A stretch of DNA of 64,000 nucleotides from Anaeramoeba flamelloides (Eukaryota > Metamonada > Anaeramoebidae): NCBI GenBank assembly GCA_027625915.1, contig JANTQA010000029.1:1054001-1118000 (forward strand), read 5' to 3'. The notes under the pieces are model-generated. The model saw only the letters and a list, made by a program, of their open reading frames with translations. It was not told the origin of the DNA and ran no database searches. This document shows, piece by piece, positions 1 through 10,605 of the stretch; within the stretch, counting starts at the first letter, position 1, and each line of letters begins with the position of its first letter. Position numbers and translations under genes: made by a program.

Positions 1-3000
1 TGTATTTTTTTGACTTTTCTTTTCCGTTTCTGTGCTTCGGAAAGTTGGGTAATCTTTAGTCTTTGATTTTGTTGACGATTGCGATTTTGAAGGTGTTTTT
101 GATTTTGTTGACGATTGTGATTTTGAAGGTGTTTGTGTTTTTGAAGGTTTTTGTGTTTTTGATTTTGATTTTCTAAAAAAACTCATTCTTTTTCGTTTTT
201 TTTTTGTATTTTTCATAATTGTGGCGCCATCTTTTGAATTTTTTGAATTTTTATTCGGCAATTTGTGTGTTTTTGTGCTTTTTGTATTTTTATTGATATT
301 ACTTGTTGATAAACTTGTTTGCAAACTTTGAGTTGATCGTGCCGAATCACCAAGCACCTTAGTGCCCCCTTCATTCTGATTAATTAAGTCCAATTTGTTT
401 TGCACTGCATATGAAGAAGAGCTATGCTGTTTGATAAACATTGATATTGTCGTTTGAATTTTTTGAGAATCACCAGAGCCAAAATGATTTGGATTTTTTA
501 TAACTAAATCAAAGAAAATACGAATTGAAAAAAAGACGTTTATAAGCAACCATAGCGTATTCCGAAATTTACCAAAATTAACTTGGCACAGCGATTTCAA
601 GGTATTTATAAAATTACTTAATAATTTATCTTTTTTATTTACAAAGCAATTATTCATTTTTAAAAACTGGAAAATGATGCAAATGGGGGCTGGGTAATCA
701 TTAATAATCCAAGGTTTTTGATAATTCAATAGATTTGATACCAACCATTGCTGCTTGTCATAAAGGATCATTTTTTTTACACTGTAAATATTGATTAAGA
801 TTTTTTCAGATTGATTTTCGATTTGATTCCTTTTTAAAAATATTTGTGATTTTTTTATTTGTGTGTTGTTATTATTATTTTGAGATTTGTTGATATACTT
901 TAACTGTTTTTGAATCATCGCTTGCTTTTCATTAATAATTTCTTTATTAAGAGTTATGTACATTTTTTTATTTTGTATTTTTTCATTTTTGAATTGCAAT
1001 TCTTGATCTGTAGAGTGAAATTTATTCATGTTATGATTAAATATTTGATGTTCATAATGATTCATGATTTCCTTTTTTTTATTTGCCATTGCCTTCATTT
1101 CTATTATTAATTTTTTTATTAATTCAACTTTCTCTTGTTTGTCATGCAAATCGTTCATAGGAACTTTTTTCAATTGATTAAGAATTGAAGAATATTCATT
1201 CACTTTTTTTTGCATAAATTGAATTTTCAATTGCTTTTCATTTAATTGGGAATTCTTTGAAATATCTGAATACTTGATATGAATTTTTAACTCTTGAATT
1301 TTTTCAGCTGTGATGGATAATAATTGCTGATTATTAAAATATTCTAATTGCTTTTTCATTATTAATATTCTTTTTTTAAATTTTATTATTCTTTTTTCAT
1401 TTATTAATTGTGATAATAAATATTGTTTTTTTCTTCTGAATCGATGATTTAATGACTTTAATAGCATTACCTTTTGGATATTGACCCCCCTTTTATCATC
1501 TTTTATAGTTTTGCCCATTGAACTTATTTTTAATAATTGGCAATCCGATTCTTTCTTTTTTAATAATGCTTTCTTTCGCAATCCAGCTATTATTCGATGC
1601 TCAGCTTGTAAATGATTTAATAATATTTTTTTTTGATTTATTTTTTGAACTTTTTTTTGCATTAAGGATTTAGCCTTTATTTGCAATGGCGAATATTTAT
1701 CATAATACAATTTAAATCGATGAATTTTAAAAAATCCAAGTCTTATTAATAATATTTTTCTTTTGTTTTCAATTGTATTCAGCCCTTTACTTTTTTTCAA
1801 ATTTTGAATTTGCAGTTGAAGGTTTATTAAATTTTCCTTTTCAATTATTATTTTATTATTAATATCCTTTATTTTGGTTTCAATATGGAAAATTTCTTTT
1901 TTATCATTCAAAACCTGATTTTTTTTATTCTCAATATTATCCCCATAATGCTTTTTCATTTTTTCATTTTTTGAAATTAATTCTTTTAATAAATTTTCTT
2001 GCAATTTTTTTCTTTTTTGGATATTCATTTGATTTTTATTTCTTATGTTAAATAATTCTTCTTTTTTTTCGAATATTAAATTCCTTTCCTTGGCTAAATC
2101 GTTTTTTTTATCATTTATTATTTTCAATTTATTCAAAATATTGAATTTTTTATCGTTCAATAAGACATTTAATTGCTTTTTTTGCTTGTAAAGATAAATT
2201 AATTTATTTAATTTTTTCTTGTTAATTTTTAAATATTTTATTTGCTTTTCCCCTTTAATAATTTCGTTTGACAAACATTGCAAATTTTCTTGATCACCAC
2301 GTGATTTGCTCTTAATTTTTTTTATTCGTTTTATGACCGATCCCGTTTGCATTTTAATTGATTCTAGGGTTTTTTTTTGAGTTCTGATTAACTTTTCTTT
2401 ATTATTTTTTATTTGCTGTTTATTTGTTTTTAAAATTAATAATAATTTTAATCTTTGTTTTTCTCTTTGTGGAATTAACCTCAAATTTAATTTTTCTTTT
2501 AATTCATTAACTAATTTATTATTTTGTTCATTTGTTTGTTTTTCTTTTTTATATTCTATTTCGTTTTTTATTAAAACAATATTTTTTTTTATTAATTCAA
2601 TTTTTTTTTTTTTTAATTCACAATATAGTATTTTTTTTTGTTCATATTTTGCTATTTTATTCAATATCTGTTTTTTTTTTTCTTTAATGTCTTCAATTTT
2701 AGTTTTGATTTCGCTTATTTTATTAGAAAAAATTTCTAACATTGTCAATTTTATTTGCCTTTTCGATTTTTTTTTATTAATCTTTTCGTTGTAATTTTGT
2801 TTGGTTTGCTCCTTTTGAATTTTGAATTTGCTTATAAATGTAGATTTTATCCATTTCCTTTCTTCACCCTTTTGATTTTTATGCACTTTGGTATTAACCG
2901 TCATCTTCCCCCTTTGTTTAATTATTCGATTAATTTCATTGTGAATTGTTTTTTGATTCTTGACATCTCCCATTTTTTTTTCAAGTATTGAGATTTTTTT

Positions 3001-6000
3001 CTTTTTATTTTCTATAAATACGTTTTTCAATCGATTGTATTGTTTAATTGTTTCTTCATATTTTTGAATCATATTTACCATTTTCTGATTTGTAATGATC
3101 ATCCCCTTACTTTTCTCTTGGCAAATCAAAATACTTTTTTTGTTATTTTCAATTATTTCCGTTTTTTCTTTTGTTGTTTGCTCATGATTCTTTATTTTTT
3201 GTTTTTTCGTTTCATTCAAGCTTTGAATTAAATTTGTCTTTGCTTTTGTCTTGAGTTCATTTAACTCTTGTATTTTTTTCTTTAAAGTTTCAATATTTTT
3301 GGCTTGGCTTTTTTGCTGTTCATTGTGTTCCCTGTTAACCTCAATTTTCCCTTTCATTTCCATTACCTCCTTTTTGTTTTTATTGGCTATTTTGTCTCTA
3401 ATTACCGAAAATTCTTCTATTTTGCTTAAATACCCTTCAAAAATGATTACACAATTATCCAAATCCCCTTTAATTTTTTGTATATTATTGCTCATATCCT
3501 TTAACCTCTTTTTTTTGCCAGCAAGATTTTCTTTATTCATTTTATTCATTTCAATTTTTTCAAGTATACCATCATAATTTTTCTTAAATGCTCCCAATAA
3601 TCCCCTATTTGTTTCTAGCCTCCTTTGTTTCCGATTCTTCAATTCCTCCAGTGTTAAATGAAGAGATTTTTTCATCTTCACGATTTCTTCTTCTTTTTGC
3701 TCCAGTTCTTGGTTACTTTTTAGATTTATCCCAATCGTTTCTTTCTTTTTTTTCGTAATTTCAAGATATTCAGTTTTAATTTGAAGCAAAATTTGTTTTT
3801 TATCAAGCAATTTCTTGCGTTTTTCAAGATAAAAATTATTTTCATTTTTGGCTTGATCCTTATTGATTTTTTCAGTTTGATCAAGAGCTATTTCTTCTTC
3901 TTTCACTATTTCTTCTTCTTTTTCCTTTCCATTTGCAATTTTGGGCTCGGTATTATTTTCATTTATTTTTTCTTTTTCATTTAAATTTTCATTAATTTTA
4001 TTATTTATTAATTTAAAAATTAATTTTTCAATATCGATTATTTTTGTGTTTTTAGATCTTTCTGTTAAGTGTTCATTTTCATTTTCTTTTTCTTTTTCTT
4101 CTATTTTTTCTTTTAATTTTTCATTTTCATTTTCATTTTCGTTTAATTTTTCTTTTAATTTTTCGTTTTCGTTTTCGTTTTTTTTTTCATTTGTATTTTC
4201 ATTTACATTTTCATTTTCATTTACTTTTTCTTTTTCTTTATCACTTTCATTATCATTTTCATTTTCATTTACTTTTTCTTCTAATTTTTCATTTTCATTT
4301 TTATTTTCATTTTCATTTAATTCTTCTTTATCATTTTCTTCTAATTTTTCTTTTAATTTTTCATTTTCTTTATCATTTTCATTTTCATTTTCATTTTCAT
4401 TTTCATTTTCATTTGAAATTTCATTTTCGTTTTCTTTTAAGTTTTCATTTTCCTGTTCATTTTCATTTTCATTTTCATTATCTTTTACTTTTTCTTCTAA
4501 TTTTTCTTTTAATTTTTCGTTTTCATTTTCATTTTTCTGTTCATTTTCATTTTTATTTTCATTTTTATTTTCATTTTCATTTTCATTTAATTCTTCTTTA
4601 TCATTTTCATTTTCTTTTTCATTTACTTTTTCTTCTAATTTTTCTTTTAATTTTTCATTTTCATTTTCATTTTCGTTTAATTTTTCTTTTTCTTTTAAAT
4701 ATTTTGTTTCAAGATCATTTTTTTTATTTTGAAGGGTTAACATTTCTTCTTCAATATTTTTTTTGAATTTCTTTTCTTCTTCTTGCATTTTCAATTTTAA
4801 TTCTTCATTTTGGAAATTATCTTTTGTTTCTTTTAGTTCCTTTTCTAAAAGTAAATTCTTTTCCTTAAGTTGATTAATATCGTTTTTTGTTTTTTCCTCA
4901 AGTTCCTTTTGTTGATTATTTAAATGATCCAATACCTTTGTTTTTAATTGTTTTAATTCCTCTCTTTGTTGAATTATTTTTTCATTCAATTCTTCTTTTT
5001 TTTCAAAATTATAATCTTTAATAGGCTCGTTTATTTTTTGTCTTTGTAATTTATTGATTTCTTCTTGTATGCTCGTTAAATTATTTGATAATTTTGATTG
5101 TTTTTCAATTAATTTATTTTTTTTATAATTAATTATCTTTTTTTGAATAATATATTTTTTATCAAGAATTTTATAATATTTTGGTTGCCCATCGAGAAAA
5201 TTTTGTTTTGATTGCTTAGAGTCTTCTTTTTTGAAAATTTCAATTTCTTCTTTTATTTGGTTCAATTCCTTTTTTAAATTTTCATTCTTTTCCTGAATTT
5301 GATTAATATCGTTTTTTGTTTTTTCCTCAAGTTCCTTTTGTTGATTATTTAAATGATCCAATACCTTTGTTTTTAATTGTTTTAATTCCTCTCTTTGTTG
5401 AATTATTTTTTCATTCAATTCTTCTTTTTTTTCAAAATTATAATCTTTAATAGGCCCATTTATTTTTTGGCTTTGTAATTTATTGATTTTTTCTTGTACC
5501 TTCTTTAAATTATTCACCGCCTTTGATTTCTTTTCCTTCTCCTTTAATATTTTCTCCTTAATTTCATTCAAATTCTTTTCATTTTTGCTTTGCTCTAATA
5601 ATGAATTTAATTTATTTTTTAATTCTTCAACTTTCTTTTCTGTTATCGATTTGTTTTTTTTTAGTTCTTCAATGTCAGTTTTGAGTTTTTTATTGTTACC
5701 ATTGTCCTCATCGCTTTCTTTGACGAATGTTTGTTTCTTGCTTTGAATTGATTCTAATTCTTCATTGCTTTTTTGAATATTTTCCTTACATTTTTCGATT
5801 TTTTCAGATTGTTTACTCTTTTCCTTTTCACTTAAAATATTGTATTTACTCAAATACTCATTTTTGATTTCGGTTTTTTTTTTTTTTAATTCGTTTAGCT
5901 TTTTTTCCAGGTCTGTTTTTGTGCGTTGGCTTTTTTTTAACGCCCTTTGTTGCGTTTTCAAATTCTTTTTTTCTCGTTTACCTTCTTTATTTGTAAGATT

Positions 6001-7275
6001 TTTTTTTGATAACAATGTTATGAATTTTTTTGTCAATTTATCTAACTGCTTTTTTTTTTTTTGAATCATTTGTTTTTTTGACTCTTCTTCATTATCAGCA
6101 GTCTTTTCTTCTGTTTTTTTCTTAATTTCTTTCTTTTCCGTTTTTTTTTTGTTTTTTGGGTTGTTTTTTTTTCTTGTCTTGTTTTTCTTTTCTTTTTCCT
6201 TTTTTGTTTCTTTTTCCCTTTTCGTTTCTTTTTCCTTTTTCGTTTCTTTTTCCCTTTTCGTTTCCTTTTCTCTTTTTGTTTTTTTTTCGCTTTTTGTTTT
6301 TTTTTCGCTTTTCCTTTCCTTTTCCTTTTCCTTTTCCTTTTCCTTTTCCTTTTCCTTTGTTTTATTTTTATTTTTATTTTTATTTTTATTATTATTCCTT
6401 TCAGTTTTGTTAATAGTTGTTTTTGGTTGATGACGATTTTCTTTTGTTGGTTTTTCTCTTTTTAATTTTTTTTCCTTTTCTTTTTCCGTTCTTCTTTTCT
6501 TATTTACATCATCATGTTTCTTCCTGTGCCCTTCTTTGCCATGTGGTTTTTCTTTCTCCTTCTCCTTTCGGTTCTTTGGATCCTTTTCTTTTGTCTTTTC
6601 TTTATTTTTGTGTCTATGACGTTTTTTTTTTTCTTTATCTTTTTGTTTTTGTTTTTCACTTTCACTTTCGTCGTCATTACCAGTGTTACCTCCCTTCATT
6701 TTGAATTTATCCAAAACTATATTCATTAGATTTAGTGTTTCAATTACAGTTTTATTCTCTATTAAAGGACTCAAATTTTCTTCATTGAAATTATCATTAG
6801 GTTTATTGATCTCAACAAAAAATAATATTCTTGGGATAAAAGTGTTCTTGTTTTTGCTATTTCTTTTTTTTTGGATCTTTGTGAGTTCAAATGTTGACTC
6901 TCTTGAAGCAGGCTCAGTGTACGCCGCAAACATCGAAAGATCAATTTCAAGATTGCCAATCCTTTCGATTTTTTTTTTCTTTTTCTTTCCCTTTTCGGTC
7001 TCATTTTCATTTGGGAGCGGGGACGCTTGTAAGGTAAAGTGCAAAACCTTTTTTGGGATTCTTATGGTTTTTCCTTTTTTAGATTTAATAGAAAACAAAA
7101 ATTCTTGAAGAAAGTAGGCATTTTTGTTTTTGACATCTGCTTCTTTGCTTGTGTATTTTGTTTTATCAATTCGTAATTGAAGAGATGCTAATGAGTTTTC
7201 TAAATCCAAATCCTTGATGTTAACAACCAAAATTCGTATAATATAATTGCTGTTGTTTTGTTTTTTTTTGTTCAT
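1..7275 (-). CDS. Giant NT-C2 / coiled-coil / DIL-like protein, 3' end outside window
   Basis: One uninterrupted frame of 2425 codons starts at the ATG at 7275 and is still open at position 1; I read the codons through and saw no stop or intron. Residues about 10-155 look like an NT-type C2 domain (EEIG1/EHBP1 family): a first strand IIRILVVNIKDL, then GKTIRIPKKVLHFTL, then IGNLEIDLSMFAAY and a final FIPRILFFVEI. Next come a Lys/Glu-rich basic linker (about 200-460), a long Lys/Glu/Asn/Gln coiled coil with an Asn-Glu dipeptide tract (about 860-1065), and at about 2165-2280 a helical region (PAPICIIFQFLK... KFRNTLWLLINVFF) resembling the start of a dilute/myosin-V cargo (DIL) domain. A Ser/Thr/Lys tail runs off the edge. 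NT-C2 proteins are known membrane-to-actin adaptors, and NT-C2 with DIL is a reported pairing, so a role as a long membrane/cytoskeleton tether is inferred. C2 call fairly sure, DIL call weak. Confidence 0.85.
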   Translation of the reverse strand, partial: MNKKKQNNSNYIIRILVVNIKDLDLENSLASLQLRIDKTKYTSKEADVKNKNAYFLQEFLFSIKSKKGKTIRIPKKVLHFTLQASPLPNENETEKGKKKKKKIERIGNLEIDLSMFAAYTEPASRESTFELTKIQKKRNSKNKNTFIPRILFFVEINKPNDNFNEENLSPLIENKTVIETLNLMNIVLDKFKMKGGNTGNDDESESEKQKQKDKEKKKRHRHKNKEKTKEKDPKNRKEKEKEKPHGKEGHRKKHDDVNKKRRTEKEKEKKLKREKPTKENRHQPKTTINKTERNNNKNKNKNKNKTKEKEKEKEKEKEKERKSEKKTKSEKKTKREKETKREKETKKEKETKREKETKKEKEKKNKTRKKNNPKNKKKTEKKEIKKKTEEKTADNEEESKKQMIQKKKKQLDKLTKKFITLLSKKNLTNKEGKREKKNLKTQQRALKKSQRTKTDLEKKLNELKKKKTEIKNEYLSKYNILSEKEKSKQSEKIEKCKENIQKSNEELESIQSKKQTFVKESDEDNGNNKKLKTDIEELKKNKSITEKKVEELKNKLNSLLEQSKNEKNLNEIKEKILKEKEKKSKAVNNLKKVQEKINKLQSQKINGPIKDYNFEKKEELNEKIIQQREELKQLKTKVLDHLNNQQKELEEKTKNDINQIQEKNENLKKELNQIKEEIEIFKKEDSKQSKQNFLDGQPKYYKILDKKYIIQKKIINYKKNKLIEKQSKLSNNLTSIQEEINKLQRQKINEPIKDYNFEKKEELNEKIIQQREELKQLKTKVLDHLNNQQKELEEKTKNDINQLKEKNLLLEKELKETKDNFQNEELKLKMQEEEKKFKKNIEEEMLTLQNKKNDLETKYLKEKEKLNENENENEKLKEKLEEKVNEKENENDKEELNENENENKNENKNENEQKNENENEKLKEKLEEKVKDNENENENEQENENLKENENEISNENENENENENENDKENEKLKEKLEENDKEELNENENKNENEKLEEKVNENENDNESDKEKEKVNENENVNENTNEKKNENENEKLKEKLNENENENEKLKEKIEEKEKENENEHLTERSKNTKIIDIEKLIFKLINNKINENLNEKEKINENNTEPKIANGKEKEEEIVKEEEIALDQTEKINKDQAKNENNFYLEKRKKLLDKKQILLQIKTEYLEITKKKKETIGINLKSNQELEQKEEEIVKMKKSLHLTLEELKNRKQRRLETNRGLLGAFKKNYDGILEKIEMNKMNKENLAGKKKRLKDMSNNIQKIKGDLDNCVIIFEGYLSKIEEFSVIRDKIANKNKKEVMEMKGKIEVNREHNEQQKSQAKNIETLKKKIQELNELKTKAKTNLIQSLNETKKQKIKNHEQTTKEKTEIIENNKKSILICQEKSKGMIITNQKMVNMIQKYEETIKQYNRLKNVFIENKKKKISILEKKMGDVKNQKTIHNEINRIIKQRGKMTVNTKVHKNQKGEERKWIKSTFISKFKIQKEQTKQNYNEKINKKKSKRQIKLTMLEIFSNKISEIKTKIEDIKEKKKQILNKIAKYEQKKILYCELKKKKIELIKKNIVLIKNEIEYKKEKQTNEQNNKLVNELKEKLNLRLIPQREKQRLKLLLILKTNKQQIKNNKEKLIRTQKKTLESIKMQTGSVIKRIKKIKSKSRGDQENLQCLSNEIIKGEKQIKYLKINKKKLNKLIYLYKQKKQLNVLLNDKKFNILNKLKIINDKKNDLAKERNLIFEKKEELFNIRNKNQMNIQKRKKLQENLLKELISKNEKMKKHYGDNIENKKNQVLNDKKEIFHIETKIKDINNKIIIEKENLINLQLQIQNLKKSKGLNTIENKRKILLIRLGFFKIHRFKLYYDKYSPLQIKAKSLMQKKVQKINQKKILLNHLQAEHRIIAGLRKKALLKKKESDCQLLKISSMGKTIKDDKRGVNIQKVMLLKSLNHRFRRKKQYLLSQLINEKRIIKFKKRILIMKKQLEYFNNQQLLSITAEKIQELKIHIKYSDISKNSQLNEKQLKIQFMQKKVNEYSSILNQLKKVPMNDLHDKQEKVELIKKLIIEMKAMANKKKEIMNHYEHQIFNHNMNKFHSTDQELQFKNEKIQNKKMYITLNKEIINEKQAMIQKQLKYINKSQNNNNNTQIKKSQIFLKRNQIENQSEKILINIYSVKKMILYDKQQWLVSNLLNYQKPWIINDYPAPICIIFQFLKMNNCFVNKKDKLLSNFINTLKSLCQVNFGKFRNTLWLLINVFFSIRIFFDLVIKNPNHFGSGDSQKIQTTISMFIKQHSSSSYAVQNKLDLINQNEGGTKVLGDSARSTQSLQTSLSTSNINKNTKSTKTHKLPNKNSKNSKDGATIMKNTKKKRKRMSFFRKSKSKTQKPSKTQTPSKSQSSTKSKTPSKSQSSTKSKTKDYPTFRSTETEKKSQKNT
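4081..4700 (-). repeat. Coding low-complexity Asn-Glu dipeptide tract
   Basis: About 620 bp built on a TTTTCA hexamer theme inside the giant coiled-coil gene. In the coding frame it gives alternating Glu-Asn with EKLKEK/EEK interruptions. The frame stays open throughout, so length change appears constrained to codon multiples. Confidence 0.85.
4870..5499 (-). repeat. Two near-identical 200-bp coding direct repeats
   Basis: The segment at about 4870-5070 recurs at about 5299-5499 with only a handful of differences. The spacing is 429 bp, exactly 143 codons, so the copies are in the same frame and duplicate a coiled-coil block of about 67 residues. The near identity suggests recent duplication or gene conversion. 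Confidence 0.85.
6130..6370 (-). repeat. Coding Lys-Glu repeat tract
   Basis: A pyrimidine tract (TTCCTT/TTTCGT units on the plus strand) that encodes KEKEKE-type residues at about 300-380 of the giant protein, next to a KNKNKN run. It is the basic linker between the C2 domain and the coiled coil. Confidence 0.8.
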
Positions 7276-8088
7276 CAAAGAATAAGTTATCAAAAAAAAA
7301 AAAAAGTGAAAAAAATGAAAAAAAAGAAGTAATCACACTGCCAGAAGAGCCAAAAAATTGTTAAAAAGATTTTTAAATTCCCAACACAATAACTTTTTTG
7401 GAAATATTTTCTCTTTTTGTTGTTAGACAAAAGATGAAACTCGAATTACGATCATTTGCAAAGTTTTTACAATTTTATACTTTGGAAAATAAGCAATTTA
7501 AGCAACTTTTGGCTTTTTGGTTTTCGTGACAAGAGTTTCCAGTTTTTGATGGTTAAAAACATTTTTTTATTTTGGAGAACTTGTAAAAATTTCAAATTCG
7601 AATAATTTTCTTTTTTTCAATTATTTGTTTTTTTACCCTTTTTGTGATTGAAAAAAACTATCTTCAAGTTTTTGAAATAAGAGAGAATTTCGAAAACTCA
7701 AATCTTCCTAAAAACAATTATTTTCCAATTATCAACTGAAAATTTTATTTTAAGCTCCCATATATTGACACTTAAAGATTAAAAAATGTTAAGATCTTCC
7801 ATAATTCAATTAGAAATGAAATTTTAAGTGGCTTTATTAATTTCTTTTATTGTTAATGAGGATTATTTTACCTTTATAAATTTGGTTTTAATGTTAATGT
7901 TAACGAAAGAGAATAGAAGAATTTATAATATTTGTATAGATTGTTTTTTTGTGATCTGAGTGTGTCGGTATCTAATTTTGAAGGATATTTCTTAAATAAA
8001 ATGTTCAAGTATGTTTTTTCAAGTTTAATTCAATTATTTTACTTTTTTTACTTATATTCAATAATACATTTTTGGGTATGTATCGAAA
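7276..8088. other. Spacer upstream of the giant gene
   Basis: AT-rich DNA with poly-T/poly-A tracts between the start of the minus-strand giant gene and the plus-strand tRNA. It must hold the giant gene's promoter. A stretch near 7720 (ATTATTTTCCAATTA) resembles one end of repeat family F. No gene seen. Confidence 0.5.
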
Positions 8089-8167
8089 GGTAATGTGGCC
8101 GAGTGGTTAAGGCGGCAGTTTAAGGGACTGTTTCTTTGGAGCGCAGGTTCGAATCCTGTCATTACCA
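8089..8167 (+). tRNA. trnL-AAG: tRNA-Leu (anticodon AAG)
   Basis: The acceptor stem GGTAATG (8089-8095) pairs perfectly with CATTACC (8160-8166), with discriminator A at 8167. The D arm carries GGCCGAGTGGTTAAGGC. The anticodon stem GCAGT/ACTGT encloses the loop TTAAGGG, giving anticodon AAG, and the T arm is GCAGG-TTCGAAT-CCTGT. The 11-nt variable arm is the long class II type of Leu and Ser tRNAs, and the whole resembles eukaryotic tRNA-Leu(AAG). There is no intron and no encoded CCA. Internal A and B boxes are present (GTGGCCGAGTGG, GGTTCGAATCC). Confidence 0.97.
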
Positions 8168-8671
8168 ATTTTTTATAGTTTTTTTGATGTGAAAACCTTT
8201 TTTTTTCAATTATACTTTATCTGAAAGACACTCTGTTCCTTCATAAAAAGGGTGGTTAACATTTGTACCGAAATGTTTTTCAATGATAATTAGATTTGAG
8301 ATTTTTTATGCAATCATCTAAAATTTTACAGTTAACAAGAATACTTTCAATTTTTGATCTCTGAAAAACCTTGGAAAGTTTGATATTATTCCTCAAATAG
8401 AAACCCAAAAAAAAATCTTCAAGTGAATATTAATGAAAATCCAATTTTTGCCCAATTCCGAAAGTGAAAAAAAAAAAAAAAAAATTTTTAAAAATAATAC
8501 CAAACTTTGTTTTTATAGATATTTTACGAAAGAAGCTATTTTTTTAAAGTGATTTATTTTCTGAAAAGTACTAAATCCAAGATATTTTCTGATTATTTCA
8601 AAAAAAAATATTTTATTCAAAGAAGAAAGAAATCTTGTTATCTACTTAAGAAGTGTTGAAAAAAAAAAAAC
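8168..8671. other. Spacer without recognisable gene
   Basis: AT-rich sequence with A-runs (8467-8484). No open frame with protein-like composition and no structured RNA seen. Confidence 0.4.
8169..8174 (+). terminator. RNA polymerase III T-run terminator
   Basis: A run of six T residues starts one base after the tRNA discriminator base, as expected for Pol III termination. Confidence 0.8.
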
Positions 8672-9890
8672 CCTAAAGGAAGTGAGTACATTTTCCCATT
8701 TTGAAAAATTTTAATTGTGTGAACATTACTGAAAAAATATTTTTTGAGTGCCACCAGATATTGAAACTTTGAAACCAAAACACCACCCACTAGTCTAATC
8801 GTGAAAAGAGTCAAAGTAATTTTCGAATTGAATCTTTAATTTTTCAATTTTTTGAACATTTTTTTTTGATACCTTTTTTCCTTTTATTAAATTTAGTTTT
8901 AGATCTAGAGATGTGTTTTTACGAACGATTGAAATTAATCAAACAGTAAACCAAAAAAATATACCCGAAAGGGTGTGCATTTGAAACAAATATTTTCTTT
9001 TCGAAGACCAAACACGAAAGATCACCATTCCAAATCATTTGTTGAAATCAAGATTGAAAAAAAAAAAAATCGATCAAGCCTATTTTCAAAGATTGGTTTT
9101 CCATACATTCTTAGTTTGTCTGGATACAAACTATTTTTTTCCTCGAATTTCTCGCCCCATTACTATTTATTATTATTTTAAAAAACCTTTTGTGACAAAT
9201 TTGCTTTCAAAATTCTTTTTTAAAATATTTTTATCAAACAAAACCAAAACAAATGGTACTATTTCAAAAATTAAAATAAAGGGGGTTGAATTCTTGGAAT
9301 CAAAAAACGGTTACAAAAGATTCAAATCAAAACAATTGAAAAATTCAAGAACAAATTTCAATCAGATTCAGAATTTTTTTGAGTTCTCATTTTAATGGAA
9401 AATAAATAATTATAAAATCAAACGAATTTGTCCAATAAACCCTTATTTCTCAAGAAGAATTAAAAAAATTTCTGATTTTCTGAACTAAAATTAGAATTAG
9501 ATGACATAAATGAAAATAGGATTTTTAAATTCATTTTGGAAATTCTTTCGAAATAAACAGTAATTAGTTTATCAAAAATTTTCCAAACAAAATTTTTTTC
9601 ATAAAGAATTAAAAATAAAACCAAATCAAGAATAAGCAATTGTGTGTAATGTTATAGATAAGATCAAGTAATAAATGATTTTTATTTATTTTTTTTTTGA
9701 TCAATTTTTTCATTTTTTTGATTTCCGTTTTTTTATTGGTATGAAAATATCTTATACTAGGATATCTGACACTCTAGTATTTATGAAAATGTCAATGTAT
9801 TTGGCTAAAGAAATGATTTAAAGAATTCAGTTTCACATAAATGGTGGCACTCAAAAAATGAAAAATGTACTTACCCCCCTTAAAAAATAA
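8672..9890 (+). mobile_element. Family H DNA transposon, non-autonomous, copy 1
   Basis: The left end (CCTAAAGGAAGTGAGTACAT, continuing to TTTTTTGAGTGCCACC near 8738) matches in inverted orientation the right end at about 9845-9890 (GTGGCACTCAAAAAATG...TGTACTTACCCCCCTTAA), giving interrupted terminal repeats of roughly 50-90 bp. The 1.2-kb interior is shared with copies at 12515-14530 and 31998-33235. The short open frames at 8975 and 9039 lie wholly inside it and are not conserved between copies, so I do not call them genes. No transposase seen. Confidence 0.75.
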
Positions 9891-10120
9891 AAACATGAAG
9901 TTTTTAAATACCTCGGTAGAAAAACAAATTACAAGTAATAATATCAGACTAAATCCAGAGACACTTATATTATGTTAAAATTGTAAGTCCAAGATATTAG
10001 TAACTTAGGGTTCCAAGGGATGGAAAAAATCCCAAATAAATATTATTGAACAACATATTATTTGATTTATTAAGTATTACAAATAAGAAATTGTAATTTT
10101 TGGTAATTCTTGATTTATAG

Positions 10121-10605
10121 TAGGGAAAAAAATACCTGACATGAAAAAAATCCCGGACCAGATTTTTAATTGTGAGTATTAGTAAAATTTTTGTCTAATT
10201 TCAATCAAATCTTTATTATAAATAACCAATTTTTTTATGAGATTAGTAATAAACCTACCTAAAGTTCATTAAAATGGGGGTGTCTCTAGAATACTCCAGT
10301 AATTGTTTGATAGCCATATGTTGATCAACTTTTTTTGAAAAACAATCGAGTTTTATTGAGGTTTACTAGAGTTTGGAAAATGATAATTTTTATTCTTGTT
10401 TTTTGATTGATTGAATTGTGTTTTGAACAAGTGTGATTTCATCAATCATCATTCTAATAAGTGGGGGAGTTATAATTGAAAAAGTTCGATTCTTAAAAAA
10501 AGGAATTTGATTGTAAATAAATGAAATTAGACAATGATTTTACTAATATTCACAATTAAAAATCTTGTCCGGGATTTTTTTCATGTCCGGTATTTTTTTT
10601 CACTG
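10121..10605. mobile_element. MITE with about 90-bp inverted ends (CCGGACATG family)
   Basis: The left end (AAAAATACCTGACATGAAAA, then a CCCGGACC core and ATTGTGAGTATTAGTAAAAT) reappears inverted at the right end (GGGATTTTTTTCATGTCCGG, CACTGCTCTA). The ends are roughly 90% alike over about 90 bp and enclose about 300 bp with no open frame. TA-like flanks are possible. Confidence 0.75.

Noticed and set aside
3941-4766. Long plus-strand frames of Phe-Ser or Phe-His repeats (263 and 191 aa)
   Set aside because: Antisense shadows of the Asn-Glu tract of the minus-strand giant gene; the periodic TTTTCA makes all frames open.
5483-7108. Plus-strand Phe/Leu-rich frames over the start of the giant gene
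   Set aside because: Same cause: antisense of Lys/Glu-rich codons. The minus frame carries a recognisable C2 domain.
8975-9395. Two plus-strand frames of 68 and 118 aa
   Set aside because: Inside family H; not preserved in the other two copies.
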